Notes under the pieces: generated by a model
The model's input: the letters and a program-made list of their open reading frames with translations, nothing else
The model's database searches: none
What the model was told of the DNA's origin: nothing
Translations under genes and position numbers: made by a program
Shown here: piece by piece, positions 29,246-39,663 of the stretch
How positions within the stretch are numbered: the stretch's first letter is position 1
How the letters are laid out: every line of letters begins with the position of its first letter
NCBI RefSeq assembly: GCF_001540865.1
Contig: NC_033641.1
Span: 10,312,335-10,376,334, forward strand
From: Ananas comosus
Lineage: Eukaryota > Streptophyta > Magnoliopsida > Poales > Bromeliaceae
Length of the DNA stretch: 64,000 nt
Reading direction: 5' to 3'

Positions 29246-30004
29246 TAAGTGATCTGTGTAAATGCTTGTTTTGTTCCATTTATAGAATTCAAATTATCAA
29301 TGCTATCGCCATTCTGAAGACGGCGCCTCTCAAGTATCAGCCACAAAGAAATTAAGAAGAGTTTGAAAAAGAAATGCCCCACAACCATGGGCTACCCACT
29401 TATTCCATTCACCATTAATTTGTCAAATTTTATGCTACGCTAAATCTTTTTTAATTTTTTACCCAAAATTCTATGAAGAATTAAGAAAATTAAAAGTTAA
29501 AATAGAAGCAGGACAAAGAAGCACAAAAATCGAAATTAATTATTCAACTCACCAGGTTCATATATATAAGCGAAAAAAATTTGAGGAATCAGATGAAGGA
29601 TACAGTAATGAATTATTCACTCATTCTAACTGTGCATCTTAAAACTATGAACAACATCAGATCGAACGGCTGCTGATCAATGGCACATTACATCAGACGG
29701 TAAACGGGGCCTGGCCCCACCACGGATGAGGTCAAACCAACTGGAATCACGACCGTCGACAGCCCCCTTGAAATGCGGGCGCGAAAATTGATGCGCGGGG
29801 AAAAATGCAACGCAAGCACACCCAATTAACAGGGGAAGGGTTGCTTCTGATGAACATTACTTTCCAATTTTTATCGTAAACCGAGCGTACCACGTCACCC
29901 GAAGCATGGAAAAAGTTAGTGCTTTTGTTTTGGCAAACCTGGTCCAAGCAACATGATGCTAATAAGTTTATCCCCAACGTGGCCAAAGTACTATGGGTCT
30001 TTTT

Positions 30005-30064
<60 letters not shown>

Positions 30065-30257
30065 CCAAATAATAATATAAATAAATAATAAAAACCTCGC
30101 GTACCCAAATTCCCAATTTGCCCCTCTCCATTTCCCTCCCTTTAAATGCCCCTACTCTTCTTCTCCTTCCCACGCGTTGATAGTTGGTACTTCGTACTAT
30201 TTATACTCTCTCTCTCTCTCTATAAAACTACTTTCTCTCTCTACCTCGTGCGAGATT
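29246..30257. other. intergenic DNA with long (AT)n, and leader of next gene
   Basis: A (TA)n microsatellite spans about 30008-30061. A TATAAAAC motif at about 30221 and CT-rich DNA precede the next gene's ATG. No additional gene was recognised. Confidence 0.6.
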
Positions 30258-31100
30258 ATGCCACTTAGCGACCTCGAGGCCCCATCCAACAATGGCGATG
30301 GTGCACTCGAAACCCTAGCGGCGGCGGCGGAGGAGGAGGAGGAGGAGGAGGAGGAGGAGGAATCGGATCCGGAGATGCCCCCGGAGTCGTTCCGGATCGG
30401 GATCGGGGAGGAGTTCGATTGGGCGGAGCTCAACGCCGTGCTCGATCGCGACGATTCCACCAGGGGGAGCGCGAATCCCAAATCGCAGCAGCAGCAGCAC
30501 CACTACCACCACCACGCAAACCCTAGCAAGCCCCGATCCGACGACTCCCAGAGGTTCTCCGGGATCATCGTCCTCCCCGGGGCGATCCCGATCTCCGGCG
30601 CGTACCTCGGCCGGAGCGCGCGCCGCGCGAGGAGGAAGAAGATGGCGGGAAACGGTGGCGGGAGAGCGGGGCGGGGGGCGGTGCCGGAGACGGATCCGGG
30701 GTCGCCGAAGGTGTCGTGCGCTGGGAAGGTGATGTCGCAGCGGGACCGGCACCGGAACCCTGGTATTCTCCGGCGATCGCCGGAGGATGAGGACGAGGAA
30801 GAGAGGGGAGGGCGAAGGGGTAGCTTCGTAGCGGCGGCGCTCCGCCTCATCCGCGGCGGCGGCGACGGCGGCGGGCCGTCCCCGTCGGAGAATACTCCGG
30901 CGATGGTGGCGGCGGCGCCGCCGGGGTTGGGAGGGATGAAGCGTTTCGCGTCGGGGAGGAGGGGGGAGTGCTCCTGCGGCGGGGACGCGGACGGTGGGAT
31001 GTACTGCCACGTGGCGCTGCCTCGGCCGCTGGATCGGGAGGTTGTGGCGGGTAACGCGTCGGTGGGGCCATTCGAAGAGATGGGGCGAGGCCGGGATTGA
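30258..31100 (+). CDS. plant-specific protein of unknown function (syringolide-induced 14-1-1-like)
   Basis: A single exon of 280 residues starting at the first ATG of the frame. I do not recognise a catalytic domain. Visible features are a Glu run of about eleven residues near position 30, a Gln/His-rich patch near 75-90, the segment FSGIIVLPGAIPISG, a basic stretch RSARRARRKK, and the motif PGSPKVSCAGKV, followed by Gly-rich low complexity and a Cys-containing stretch near the C-terminus (CSCGGDADGGMYCHV). The PGSPKVSC-type motif recalls the family named after syringolide-induced protein 14-1-1, whose function is not known. The coding sequence is very GC-rich, so antisense frames are also open, but this frame is favoured by its ATG context, an upstream TATA-like element and the motifs. 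Confidence 0.7.
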   Translation: MPLSDLEAPSNNGDGALETLAAAAEEEEEEEEEEESDPEMPPESFRIGIGEEFDWAELNAVLDRDDSTRGSANPKSQQQQHHYHHHANPSKPRSDDSQRFSGIIVLPGAIPISGAYLGRSARRARRKKMAGNGGGRAGRGAVPETDPGSPKVSCAGKVMSQRDRHRNPGILRRSPEDEDEEERGGRRGSFVAAALRLIRGGGDGGGPSPSENTPAMVAAAPPGLGGMKRFASGRRGECSCGGDADGGMYCHVALPRPLDREVVAGNASVGPFEEMGRGRD

Positions 31101-31350
31101 AGGAAAATTTGTTGGGTTTTGGTATGGGTTTGAAAACGATCGGAAAAAGGACAAAAAATTGTCTCCATATTTACTATTTTACCTCGCCACATCACTCCCT
31201 GTATATCACCATATTACATATTCCTGTGTCTTTTATATTATTACTTAGTCCTGTAAATAATATGGTAAAATACATAATAATTAATTACGATTGATTTTTA
31301 TAAGGATTTTTATTCCATTTTTAGCTTTATTTGTTTTTATATTAGATTTT
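31101..31350. other. 3' flank of the 14-1-1-like gene
   Basis: AT-rich DNA with no further feature seen. Confidence 0.4.
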
Positions 31351-32505
31351 TTTTTTGAGAGATGACAGTCATTTCATCTTGCCTAGTCTAAGTTCAAAGT
31401 TTCTTTCTTTTTGAGAAAGAGATAGCACGCTATCCGTTTCATTCATTGAACTTATGAATTAGGCTACAAGTGTGGAGCAACCAGACCCCGAGAGGAAAAA
31501 AAAAACGAAGTTAAGACGATGAGAAGAAGGTCCCACTCCTTCACGAGAAGCTTGAGTCTGTGAACCGCTAGTACTGGATTTGGAAGGATATTCCGAAAGA
31601 TTGTGTCATTTCTGACCTTCCAAGTAATCCACCAGTAGCCCACTAGGTCTGTAAGTCTGGTTCGCTTCTTTTGATGATCCTTTTTGCCCATCCACCTATC
31701 CCATACGAGATACACGTCGTCCCTCAGATCTTGGGCCTGAATATCGTCCACCCCTGTAACTAAGATAAACTTGTAGAATACACACCGGGTGAACAGGTGG
31801 TCCACTGATTCCTCGTCCGACCTACATAGCACGAAGGTAGGATCATCTATCCACCCTCTCTTAACAAGACTATCGCGTGTAAGAATCCTTTTCGTGAGAA
31901 CCAACCAGGTAAAAACTTTTACATTTAAAGGAATTTTATGACTCCAGATGTAGGTAGCATGTGTATCTCTCGTCCCGTCGTCCGTCAATGCCAAATAGGT
32001 CGATTTGACCGAAAACTGTCCATCAGTACTCCAACGCCAAAGGATCATATTCGGTCTATGCTCGACGGAGAAGCTGGAGACCCTTTCTTCGAGCTCCGAG
32101 AGGTTCGGTATCAGCCCTTGCAATTGGCCCACTTCGACTCCCAGAATCTTGGTTCAGTTCCAATTACCCCTCGTAAAACAATCACTAACTCTAGAGTTTT
32201 TCCCCTCGGACATAAGATAAGCTTCCAGGAACAAAGGTTCAACATTTTCTCCCCATACCACCGATCCAGTCAGAAATCGATGATACTCCTGTTTCCTAGT
32301 TTAAAAGCCGCTCTCCATTTAAAGATGGTGTTGAAGCTAAGAAAACCCTTCCACCAGCTAGAAAAAGGTTTGAAAGATCTGCCTTCCCTTAGTGATTTTC
32401 TTCTACGATAGTACAATTCTCGGATTAACTTATTCCACTGTAGTTCAGGTGCTGTGTGAAATTTCCACCACCATTGATGCCTTAAGTTTCTTCGTATATT
32501 ATGCT
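31351..32505 (-). mobile_element. 5'-truncated, degenerate LINE (non-LTR retrotransposon)
   Basis: Read on the minus strand, the DNA encodes the C-terminal part of a plant LINE ORF2. At about 32505-32140 there is WWWKFHTAPELQWNKLI-like and DRWYGENVEPLF-like text, then at 32132-31464 a zinc-binding reverse-transcriptase tail (zf-RVT) with SVKSTYLALTDDG, IWSHKIPLNVKVFTWL, FVLCRSDEESVDHLF and YWWITWKVRNDTIF. The reading frame is broken between these two parts and there is no upstream reverse transcriptase, so the copy is dead. It ends in poly(A) (T run at 31351-31360), preceded by a GATAGC-AC-GCTATC hairpin. Confidence 0.85.
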
Positions 32506-33132
32506 ATACTTTATGTCGCAAATATACAAAAATAATTAGGTCGATCAGAAGAAAGGTAGGTTAATGGCTATCTAACCAAAGAATGTCATAAACAAATTAG
32601 TGTCAAATATTTGTTGGTCTCCTTATAGAATCAAAGTACTGTGTTGAACTAATTGAACCACCATCTTCTTTTAATACATCTTTTCTGATATTGAAATATG
32701 ACCCAAACAAGTACAAAAAATACCTAATTAAGTTATTTTAGGTCCCACAATTAATTGAGCCAGAACCACTCTTGTTATTTAATTACCCTTTTCAACTTCA
32801 AGAGCACACTCCTCTCAACTGTAAATACTATATGGGCATGAAATTATAAATCAATTAAACCTTAAATGGAGTGTATATTTTGTTTGTATGAAATGGTTAG
32901 CTAGATTTGCAAGCTATCTCTATAGAACTTCATGCAAATTTTAAATTTGTACGCAGGTTTTGGATGTTGTGGCAATTTACAAGCAGTATCTGAAAATTGT
33001 ATAAACTGTCCATAAGAAGTTAAGAATCCAGTTCATAGCCCATTGCTAAATTTGGAGCTTTAGCTTTTTCTAAAACAATGCTAATATAATAATTATTTAT
33101 ATATTTTAATGTAAAACTTTTAACAACTGAAG
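32506..33132. other. AT-rich intergenic DNA
   Basis: No gene, RNA or transposon terminus was recognised between the LINE remnant and tRNA-Cys. Confidence 0.5.
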
Positions 33133-33204
33133 GGGTCCATAGCTCAGTGGGAGAGCATTTGACTGCAGATCAAGAGGTCACCGGTTCGATCCCGGTTGGG
33201 CCCT
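33133..33204 (+). tRNA. tRNA-Cys (anticodon GCA)
   Basis: The acceptor arms GGGTCCA and TTGGGCCC pair over seven positions with one T-G, discriminator T. The D arm is TAGCTCAGTGGGAGAGCA, the anticodon loop CTGCAGA carries GCA, and the T arm is CCGG-TTCGATC-CCGG. No intron. The cloverleaf is complete at 72 bases. A T-run lies a short distance downstream, as expected for polymerase III termination. Confidence 0.95.
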
Positions 33205-33282
33205 TCTCATTTTTATATTTTCTTATTTATTTTTTTTCAGATTCAGACCAAGTAAAAAAAAAAAGAAAGATAAAAGATAGGT

Positions 33283-33441
33283 TTTTTTTTTTTTTTTGAG
33301 AGAGATAGGTAGCACGTTACCTGCTTCGTTTATTTCATTTAGAAATAAACTTTACTGTAAATGTGAATCAACTAGGATTCGAACTTAGGTCTCGAGTACC
33401 AACCATTAAATCCTTTGCCGCTTGCTATAGGAACAGTCGGT
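33283..33441 (-). mobile_element. SINE with 9-bp target-site duplication
   Basis: Read on the minus strand, the element begins ACCGACTGTTCC, has an A-box-like TAGCAAGCGG and a B box GTTCGAATCC, the internal polymerase III promoter of tRNA-derived SINEs. It ends in poly(A) (T run at 33283-33298). AAGATAGGT flanks it on both sides (33274-33282 and 33442-33450), a target-site duplication. Just before the poly(A) it carries GGTAACGTGCTACC, the same hairpin-bearing tail as the LINE about 1 kb away. Confidence 0.85.
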
Positions 33442-33450
33442 AAGATAGGT

Positions 33451-33720
33451 ATTTAATAGGTATTTAATAATAGTCACCACATTACAAGATGTAGCTTTAT
33501 GGTTTTTAGAGGCAAAGCAAAAGCAACTACCAAGTAAAAGAGGTTAACTAAACCTCTACTTGGTTAGGACACTACTTAGTGCAAAGGAGAGACATCTAAT
33601 TTCACACAGTACACATGAATTTCAGATCTTCGATGATCAATATAGTTAACGCCGCACACGATCATGCATTTTTATTTAGCTTGAAATACCATTCATCGTA
33701 GAAACGAAAAATGGTGCTAC
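33451..33720. other. 3' flank of the carbonic anhydrase gene
   Basis: No feature seen beyond the likely 3' UTR of the minus-strand gene that follows. Confidence 0.4.
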
Positions 33721-35837
33721 TTATGTTTGCTTCGAGATGTATGCATCGTAAAGCTCCACCGATCTCCCGTTCAACGGCTGGATCGGCCTCGAGTTGTTCT
33801 TGTACTCCTTACTCAGAGGAGCTCTCAGAGCATCTGCTTGTTCCTTGGTTATCTCTCTCACCTATGAATAATTTAGTGCAAATATATACCGAATCACGCG
33901 ATCATTAAACGAAAGATATATTCATGCTTGCATTTGAAAGCCTCGGCAATTCGCATTTTCACCTCTGGTACAGGAATGAATGTAAATAAATTTGGTTTTG
34001 AAGGGTACAGTGTGTACAATTGCAATTACACAATTGTACATGGTTCAAAACTATGTACAATTTAAAAAGCACACATCAAAACTATATGGAGAATAATAGA
34101 TCATGATCATCTAACAGAGGAGATAGATAATTTCAGAAAATGGGACATTGAGTGGTAATTTAAAAATTGCAAAAAGAGAAAACACACTCCTATTTTGTGA
34201 AAATTTTCTAATTTTTCACTATGTTCATAAATTACCTTGCCAAGGATGATCCAAATGACATTCTCAGTGCATGGAGGAGTGGTCAAGGATCCAACATATC
34301 GGAAATACTTGCGAGCGCGGCGTTTAAAGGCTTTTGTTCTCACGACACCAACCGGAATTTGGGCTTCGTCGTCTCCTCTTCGCGCCTCCTTATTTAATTC
34401 CGCTAACTTTTCCTTTATCTGTGAATGATCATTCATAAAACCAAACCGCACCGTTCGATGCATTCACTTATGATTGAAAGAAAATGCTACGTATAGATGC
34501 ATGTTTACCTGAAAAAGAAAGGGATCAGGATGGCCATATTTATAAAAGATCGCGATAACAGTAATATTACCATCATCACTCTTGTGTACCATGTGGATCT
34601 CCATTGGAAACCTGTTCAATTTAATAACATATTGAAGGCCCAAATCACTAACTTTTTATGTTTAAATATTGGTTAACATATCATTTTTCTCTTCTTCTTC
34701 TCGTGTCAGTGATCAATATTTCGAGTTAAAACGATAAAATTAAGTACTAAACACGTACCTCTCACCATTAATAGTGTGCTCAGAAGGTGAGTGCCAATGC
34801 ATTTGTTTCAGCCAATACTTTTTTCCATCTACAATCACATTTCCAACCGCGTCGTCGAATTTAAGCTACAAGATAAAACCACAAATTTGGTGTGTATATA
34901 TAGCTCATTAGTACTAGAGTTTATATCAGGAACTAATTTTGAAGCCTCAAACATGTGCACAAGATGTTGGACATAATTATTAATGGATTCTCTCTATTAG
35001 AAGAAGCTTCAATAGATTTTCTTTACAGTAGAAGTACTAGTCTGAAACTTCTACTATTGAACCTAATTCTTACTACAACATAAGCATCAAACTTTTATAT
35101 TTGCCAAAACATTTTACTAGAAGTAATTTATTGCTGAAAACAAAAGTAGAAGCAGAAATAAAGCTGTTCGCTTCAAAAGTATTTTATCAAAATTTATTCA
35201 ATAGATTCTCTTTGCAATAGAAGTAGAATTACTAAACTGATCGAGCATCAACTTTTTTGCGTTTGCCAAATGCAAAAACCGAAGTGATTATTACTGAAAG
35301 CAGAAGCAGATGCAGGAGTAAGGTCGTAACACTTAACAAACTCAAAAACTAATACAAAAAGTTAGTTCTATTATATTCATGTTAGTTAACTAACCTCAAT
35401 GTTGAAACCATTATCAACTAGAGTGGCATTAGACGCAACATAATCCCTTTTGAGGGGTCGCAACTTTGGGTTAAATACGGCGCCGTTTTTTATGATGTTG
35501 ATGGGTGATTGCCGAGTTCCTTTGGAGCACAGTGCGAATTGTGGGCTTAAGCACCCCCATCTATCCGGACCATTTGCTCCGCTATATCCAAATTTCACTA
35601 ATATTGCTGAGAAACAACAGGTCAAAAATACAAGAGAGTTATAGTTTTATTGATAAATGAAATGATATTTTCTAGAAAAATGTAAAAAAGAGAGATGATA
35701 TATGCACTAAGAAAATAATTTTGAGCCTAAAAATCTCCCCCAAGAAAAACAAATTACATACCATTGGAGTTTGCAATGGCTACAAGAAGTGTTAATGTCA
35801 CCAAAGAAGAAGAAATGGTTGCATATAGTGGAGCCAT
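33721..35837 (-). CDS. alpha carbonic anhydrase
   Basis: Six exons in transcript order, 35762-35837, 35395-35606, 34759-34865, 34509-34611, 34236-34418 and 33721-33861, give 273 residues. The N-terminus (about residues 1-24, ending AIANSN) is a hydrophobic signal peptide, so the enzyme should enter the secretory pathway. The catalytic core is complete: GTRQSPINI, the two zinc histidines in [10 protein letters not shown], the third in MEIHMVHKS, and the substrate-pocket [12 protein letters not shown]. Two cysteines (GCLSP near the N-terminus and PPCTE) can form the family's disulfide. The enzyme hydrates CO2 to bicarbonate. Family position is near the plant alpha-CA 7 / nectarin-3-like group; the exact paralogue cannot be fixed from sequence alone. 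Confidence 0.93.
35007..35335. repeat. imperfect tandem duplication in alpha-CA intron 2
   Basis: A unit starting CAATAGATT(T/C)TCTTT at about 35009 recurs at about 35200. Shared blocks are GTAGAA, ACT..GAACCT/GATCGA, GCATCAA..TTTT, TTTGCCAAA and GAAAgCAgAAGcAGA. The copies are clearly related but diverged. Confidence 0.55.
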
Positions 35838-35868
<31 letters not shown>

Positions 35869-36757
35869 ATGCATATACATTTATACACGATATTATTTTT
35901 ATGTGCAAATGAAACCTGCAAAAGAAGAACATTTAATGGAAAAAGGAGGCCGGTTGTGATGGTGCAATGTGCCATTGTCCTGCAACCTCATCTCTCACTT
36001 TACTTTTCTTTTTTATTTTTTATTTTAATTTTTTTTTTCTTATGATGGGTTTAAGGACTAGTTGACTAGTAATGCTAAACTTATGGGGTGAAATTGCATT
36101 CATAATAGGTAATTATCTTAATTATCTTGATAATTCTGAGTCAAGTGGCTAGGATACTATGATCTTTCTCTCTCTCTCTTCCAAAAAAAGGAAAAAAGAA
36201 GTCTCTCTCAATGACCACAAAAACTTTAACTCACTTAAGCACATCTCTCCCTCTCACTCCCCCCAATTATTCACCAAAAAAGTTTTATTCCTTGAGCAAA
36301 AGCAAGAGGAGAAAAGAACATAAATTGATTCCACCCATCCAAAGTTGTAGATACTGTGGATTTTATCACTTTCCCCTACATGATTGATTTGTAATTGGAG
36401 CTCAAAAGGTCCAACTAAAGCTCAAGTTGTTACATAACCCTATCACATGTATTATGTATAGGCCCACATCTCTACAACTCCTAGCAAATGGCATGCACTG
36501 TATAGAAGGAATCACTTTGTCATGTCCCATCATTATTTCGAAAGCAATTACCAATTTTATGTATACTATCTTTTCAAACTAAAATCACAACACTATTCTT
36601 AATGCAATCTCTTTGTACTAATATATATTTATGGAAATTGGTTTCTTGTCAATTTTATAAAGAATAATTATTATAGAGAAAATTTTGAGCCTGTTTTAGG
36701 CCTAGTGGTGCAATGTTAGCGCAGATTGTATTGAAGTACAACGGCCAAAAGCATCAA
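35838..36757. other. alpha-CA upstream region and intergenic DNA
   Basis: CT and ATCT runs occur at about 35840-35870, directly upstream of the alpha-CA ATG on its transcribed strand. No other gene was recognised. Confidence 0.5.
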
Positions 36758-37370
36758 TGTTGGTGTTGTTACATTTTTATTATTAAATATGAATTTTAAA
36801 TTTTATAACCCTTGCATGAAGATTGATAACCTATGCATTCACTTAACTTGCATTCAATGCGAATTGTGATAACCTCACATTCATAATGAGGTGCAAGTTA
36901 CATTTTGCATTCATCGTGAAACCTATGCATACTCGCACCAAATTGTGAAACCTCTTAGCCATTTAATTCTTATAACCTATAGGTTTAATATTCTGAATTG
37001 TAATCTATAGCTTGTGAGGCCTATATATAGAGTGGATTTTCATTCATTTGCATAACAACAATATACAACAAAAACTATTTCTATTCTACTTGTGAGAAAG
37101 AGAAGGTCAAAGAAAGGTGTTTTTTTGGTGAAGCCTTGGGCTCATCTACTTGTGCAGAGTTGGTGAAGCCACACGACGAGGGTCACACTGTTGTATCCTG
37201 GAGGGGACAAGTCAATGCTCTGCTGCATCGGTTCAAAGGTTTTGTCAACTGCAGATGGCTTGAATCTTCTTAAAGAGAGCGAGATATCTGTGTCTCGGCT
37301 TGATCGACTCGTTGACATTTTTTAAATTATTTTGTAGCTAATCTATATTTTTTGAATATATACACCAACA
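36758..37370 (+). mobile_element. solo LTR, Copia-type
   Basis: The element starts TGTTGGTG and ends CACCAACA, an 8-bp perfect terminal inverted repeat with the TG...CA ends of plant Copia LTRs, over 613 bp. An internal TATATATAGAG at about 37020-37030 fits the LTR promoter. No gag-pol sequence and no second LTR were seen. The five flanking bases do not match (ATCAA / GTTGG), so the target duplication is lost or the element is truncated. The bases after the end, TTGGTACTCTGC, weakly resemble the initiator-Met primer-binding site. Confidence 0.6.
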
Positions 37371-38119
37371 GTTGGTACTCTGCTGTGATGCAGTAAAACT
37401 ACTACTGAGAGAGGTGTATATCGCAAACGTAAAAGTTGGGTATAAAGGTGGCCTTATTCTCGCAACACATTCTTCGTGTATCAGACTCATATATTTTCTT
37501 TAACAAGTGAACTTAGAAGTAAAAATTGGATCAAACAGAGTAACAAATTAAGAGGCATTCGTCTATTCGAGTTTATAAATTTGGGCTGCGCCGGTTTTTA
37601 GAAACGAGGCCCAGCAAAATTCTTTGGATTGATCCAATCGAACCGCTTTCATCGGCCCAATTATCTTAAATCGGCTACTTGGGCTGGGCCGATCTTTAAA
37701 TTGGGCCCATAACCATTTTATATTAGGCCTAATGGGCCTCTTACTCTCTGCAACTCTAATGGCCCACATTGTTTGATGGACTGTTAATGGAATGCGGTAA
37801 AGTCGGTGATGCATTACTAAAATGTTAGGAATTCGCTGCCGACTCTGCACTTTAAACACTGGAAAAGTTCATTTTTCAGTTTTTATTTTTCTATGCTTTT
37901 TTTTTCCCCTGTTTCTATTATTTGCTAGCTATTTCCTGCCTGGTTGAGCAACGCGATTAAGCGACAAAGATTCGCGCGAAGGAATGACTTACTAGAGGAT
38001 CAGTATAAGAGACTGTTTAGTTTTACGGTTGTTTCTATGTACAATAATATTGTTTAATCAGGACAGTTTGACGAAGGCACAAAGATTTGCTTTTTTTTTT
38101 GTAATGCTAGAAGCTCATT
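37371..38119. other. intergenic DNA with orphan TGGGCC/GGCCCA cluster
   Basis: Between 37600 and 37770 there are at least five TGGGCC or GGCCCA motifs plus AGGCCTAATGGGCC, a density seen in plant promoters. No gene start was found next to it on either strand. Confidence 0.5.
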
Positions 38120-38395
38120 TCAAAATAATCTACTATGGCTTGAAATGATAAATACTTTGTTGCAAATTATACGATTCCTGTTTTTACGAAATAGATAAGC
38201 TGTTTCATAAGTCAGACTAAAGACGAGACACCCGTGTTTTTCGAGAAATTCTGAGTATCGCCGCTCGACCCTTGACTTAAGCAATTCGTTATCTGCTGCC
38301 ACAGCTACAGATGACCAAAAGAGCTTTTGGGTAGGCATGTCTCCAATGAAGGCCAAAAGGAGCAAAAGGCCAAGCAAAGCATGAGCAATGCGCAT
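38120..38395 (-). CDS. possible small secreted protein, function unknown
   Basis: An open frame of 91 residues. It begins MRIAHALLGLLLLLAFIGDMP, a clear hydrophobic signal-peptide-like N-terminus. The remainder is charged (NELLKSRVERRYSEFLEKHG) with only two cysteines. A CTATAAAAAG TATA element lies about 26-35 bases upstream of the ATG (38421-38430 on the plus strand), supporting transcription but leaving a very short leader. I do not recognise a family, and the C-terminal 30 residues look like read-through into non-coding DNA, so an unseen splice site is possible. It could be a gene fragment. Confidence 0.35.
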   Translation of the reverse strand: MRIAHALLGLLLLLAFIGDMPTQKLFWSSVAVAADNELLKSRVERRYSEFLEKHGCLVFSLTYETAYLFRKNRNRIICNKVFIISSHSRLF

Positions 38396-38444
38396 GCTTG
38401 TGTGGGGGTGCTTTACTGCTTTTTATAGACTAGACCAAGACTAA

Positions 38445-38447
<3 letters not shown>

Positions 38448-38489
<42 letters not shown>
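38448..38489. repeat. (TA)n microsatellite
   Basis: About twenty TA units are followed by TTGCAATGCATTTGGGTCTCC. The same junction recurs at 41034-41078. Confidence 0.9.
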
Positions 38490-38491
<2 letters not shown>

Positions 38492-38524
38492 CAATGCATT
38501 TGGGTCTCCTTATACAATCCTTAA

Positions 38525-39218
38525 GGGTGCGTTTGGTTCGTGCTATCTTTTAAAGATTCCTAGTAATCCAATAGGAATAAAAAAATATGACGGTGTTTGG
38601 TTAAACGCACTAAGTAATCTAGTTGGTAATATTGGATTCACTTGGGAATATAATTCACCCCAAAGTACTAATCTCATTCCCTTGAGGGAGGGTGGGTATC
38701 CTCATATTAATGGATTGGGGTAATCATAATATGTCTAATCTCTTTCTTTCTTCCTACCCGTCGGCTAATTGATATTATTTTTTTTTACATTCTAACCTTA
38801 TATCTCTCTCTAAACTTATTTTTCTCTCTAAAATTCAACTTTTTTTTCTCTCTCTAAACTAAGCTTTCTCTCTCTCTCTCTCTCTCTCTTTCTAAAATAT
38901 CAACTCTCTCACTCCTTCTAATTTTGACTGTATTTTTCTTTCTATTTTTTTAATTATGCTCTCTCTCTTTAACTTATACTCTCTCTTCCTTTTTTCTAAA
39001 AAGATGTTGAAAATTTTGGTAACATTATCTAAAATTAAATAAATAAATAAATAAATAAAATGTATGTTTTTTGCAATATTAAATAACATGGCTAATTAAT
39101 ATTACCGTGCGAACCAAATACATGAATTCCACATTCTTAGTAATAGAATGAATAGGAATAAGATTCTCGGATATCTTTTATTTCTAGTAATTTTTCATAA
39201 TGCGAACCAAACGCACCC
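38525..39218. mobile_element. Harbinger/Tourist MITE (copy 1)
   Basis: A perfect 16-bp terminal inverted repeat, GGGTGCGTTTGGTTCG at 38525-38540 and its reverse complement at 39203-39218, is flanked by TTAA on both sides (TTA/TAA target duplication of PIF/Harbinger). The element is 694 bp with CT-rich and AAAT-repeat interior and no transposase. Its right half recurs at 41417-41705. Confidence 0.85.
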
Positions 39219-39222
39219 TTAA

Positions 39223-39663
39223 TGCCAAGCAAGTCCTTACTAAGCCGCTGTATTTCCAAGTATGCTCAATTTCAACATGGATCGAAATGCACTAGTTAGC
39301 CCTTCAATACTAAGTCCAACTATAGTATGTATAAAGCGGAGATACATATGTCTCTGCATGTTTTAGCTCCAACTCCGCCTTGCCTAATAGCATTAAATGA
39401 TCTTCAACACCAAACTGAGTCCGTACTCTCCTTGGCTACTGCATTTCCAACTACGCTCAATTTTGACATAGGTAGAAATGCAGTAGTTAGATATTCTACG
39501 CCAAGTTCAGCTATACAGTATGTAGATACAACTATAAAATTGTATTATTGTTGAAATTATCATCACAGAAAGGAATAAATAATATGATCTGATTTTATAT
39601 TCTAAGCTACAACATGGGAGTTCCCACGCCTTTTCTGATTCTATAAAAGAAATTTCACTCCTA
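39223..39663. other. DNA between MITE copy 1 and the PPR gene, with a short internal duplication
   Basis: The phrases TCAATTTcaACATgG.TcGAAATGCAcTAGTTAG near 39268 and CTCAATTTtGACATaGgTaGAAATGCAgTAGTTAG near 39457 form an imperfect duplication of about 190 bp spacing. No gene was recognised. Confidence 0.5.

Noticed and set aside
30315..31195. Long antisense frames (279 and 230 codons) over the 14-1-1-like gene
   Set aside because: They are Arg/Pro/Ser-rich shadows of a very GC-rich exon and have no recognisable motif; the plus strand has the ATG context and conserved-looking segments.
37563..37859. 98-codon minus frame over the site II cluster
   Set aside because: No conserved motif, and composition follows the GGCCCA motifs; no promoter in the right place.
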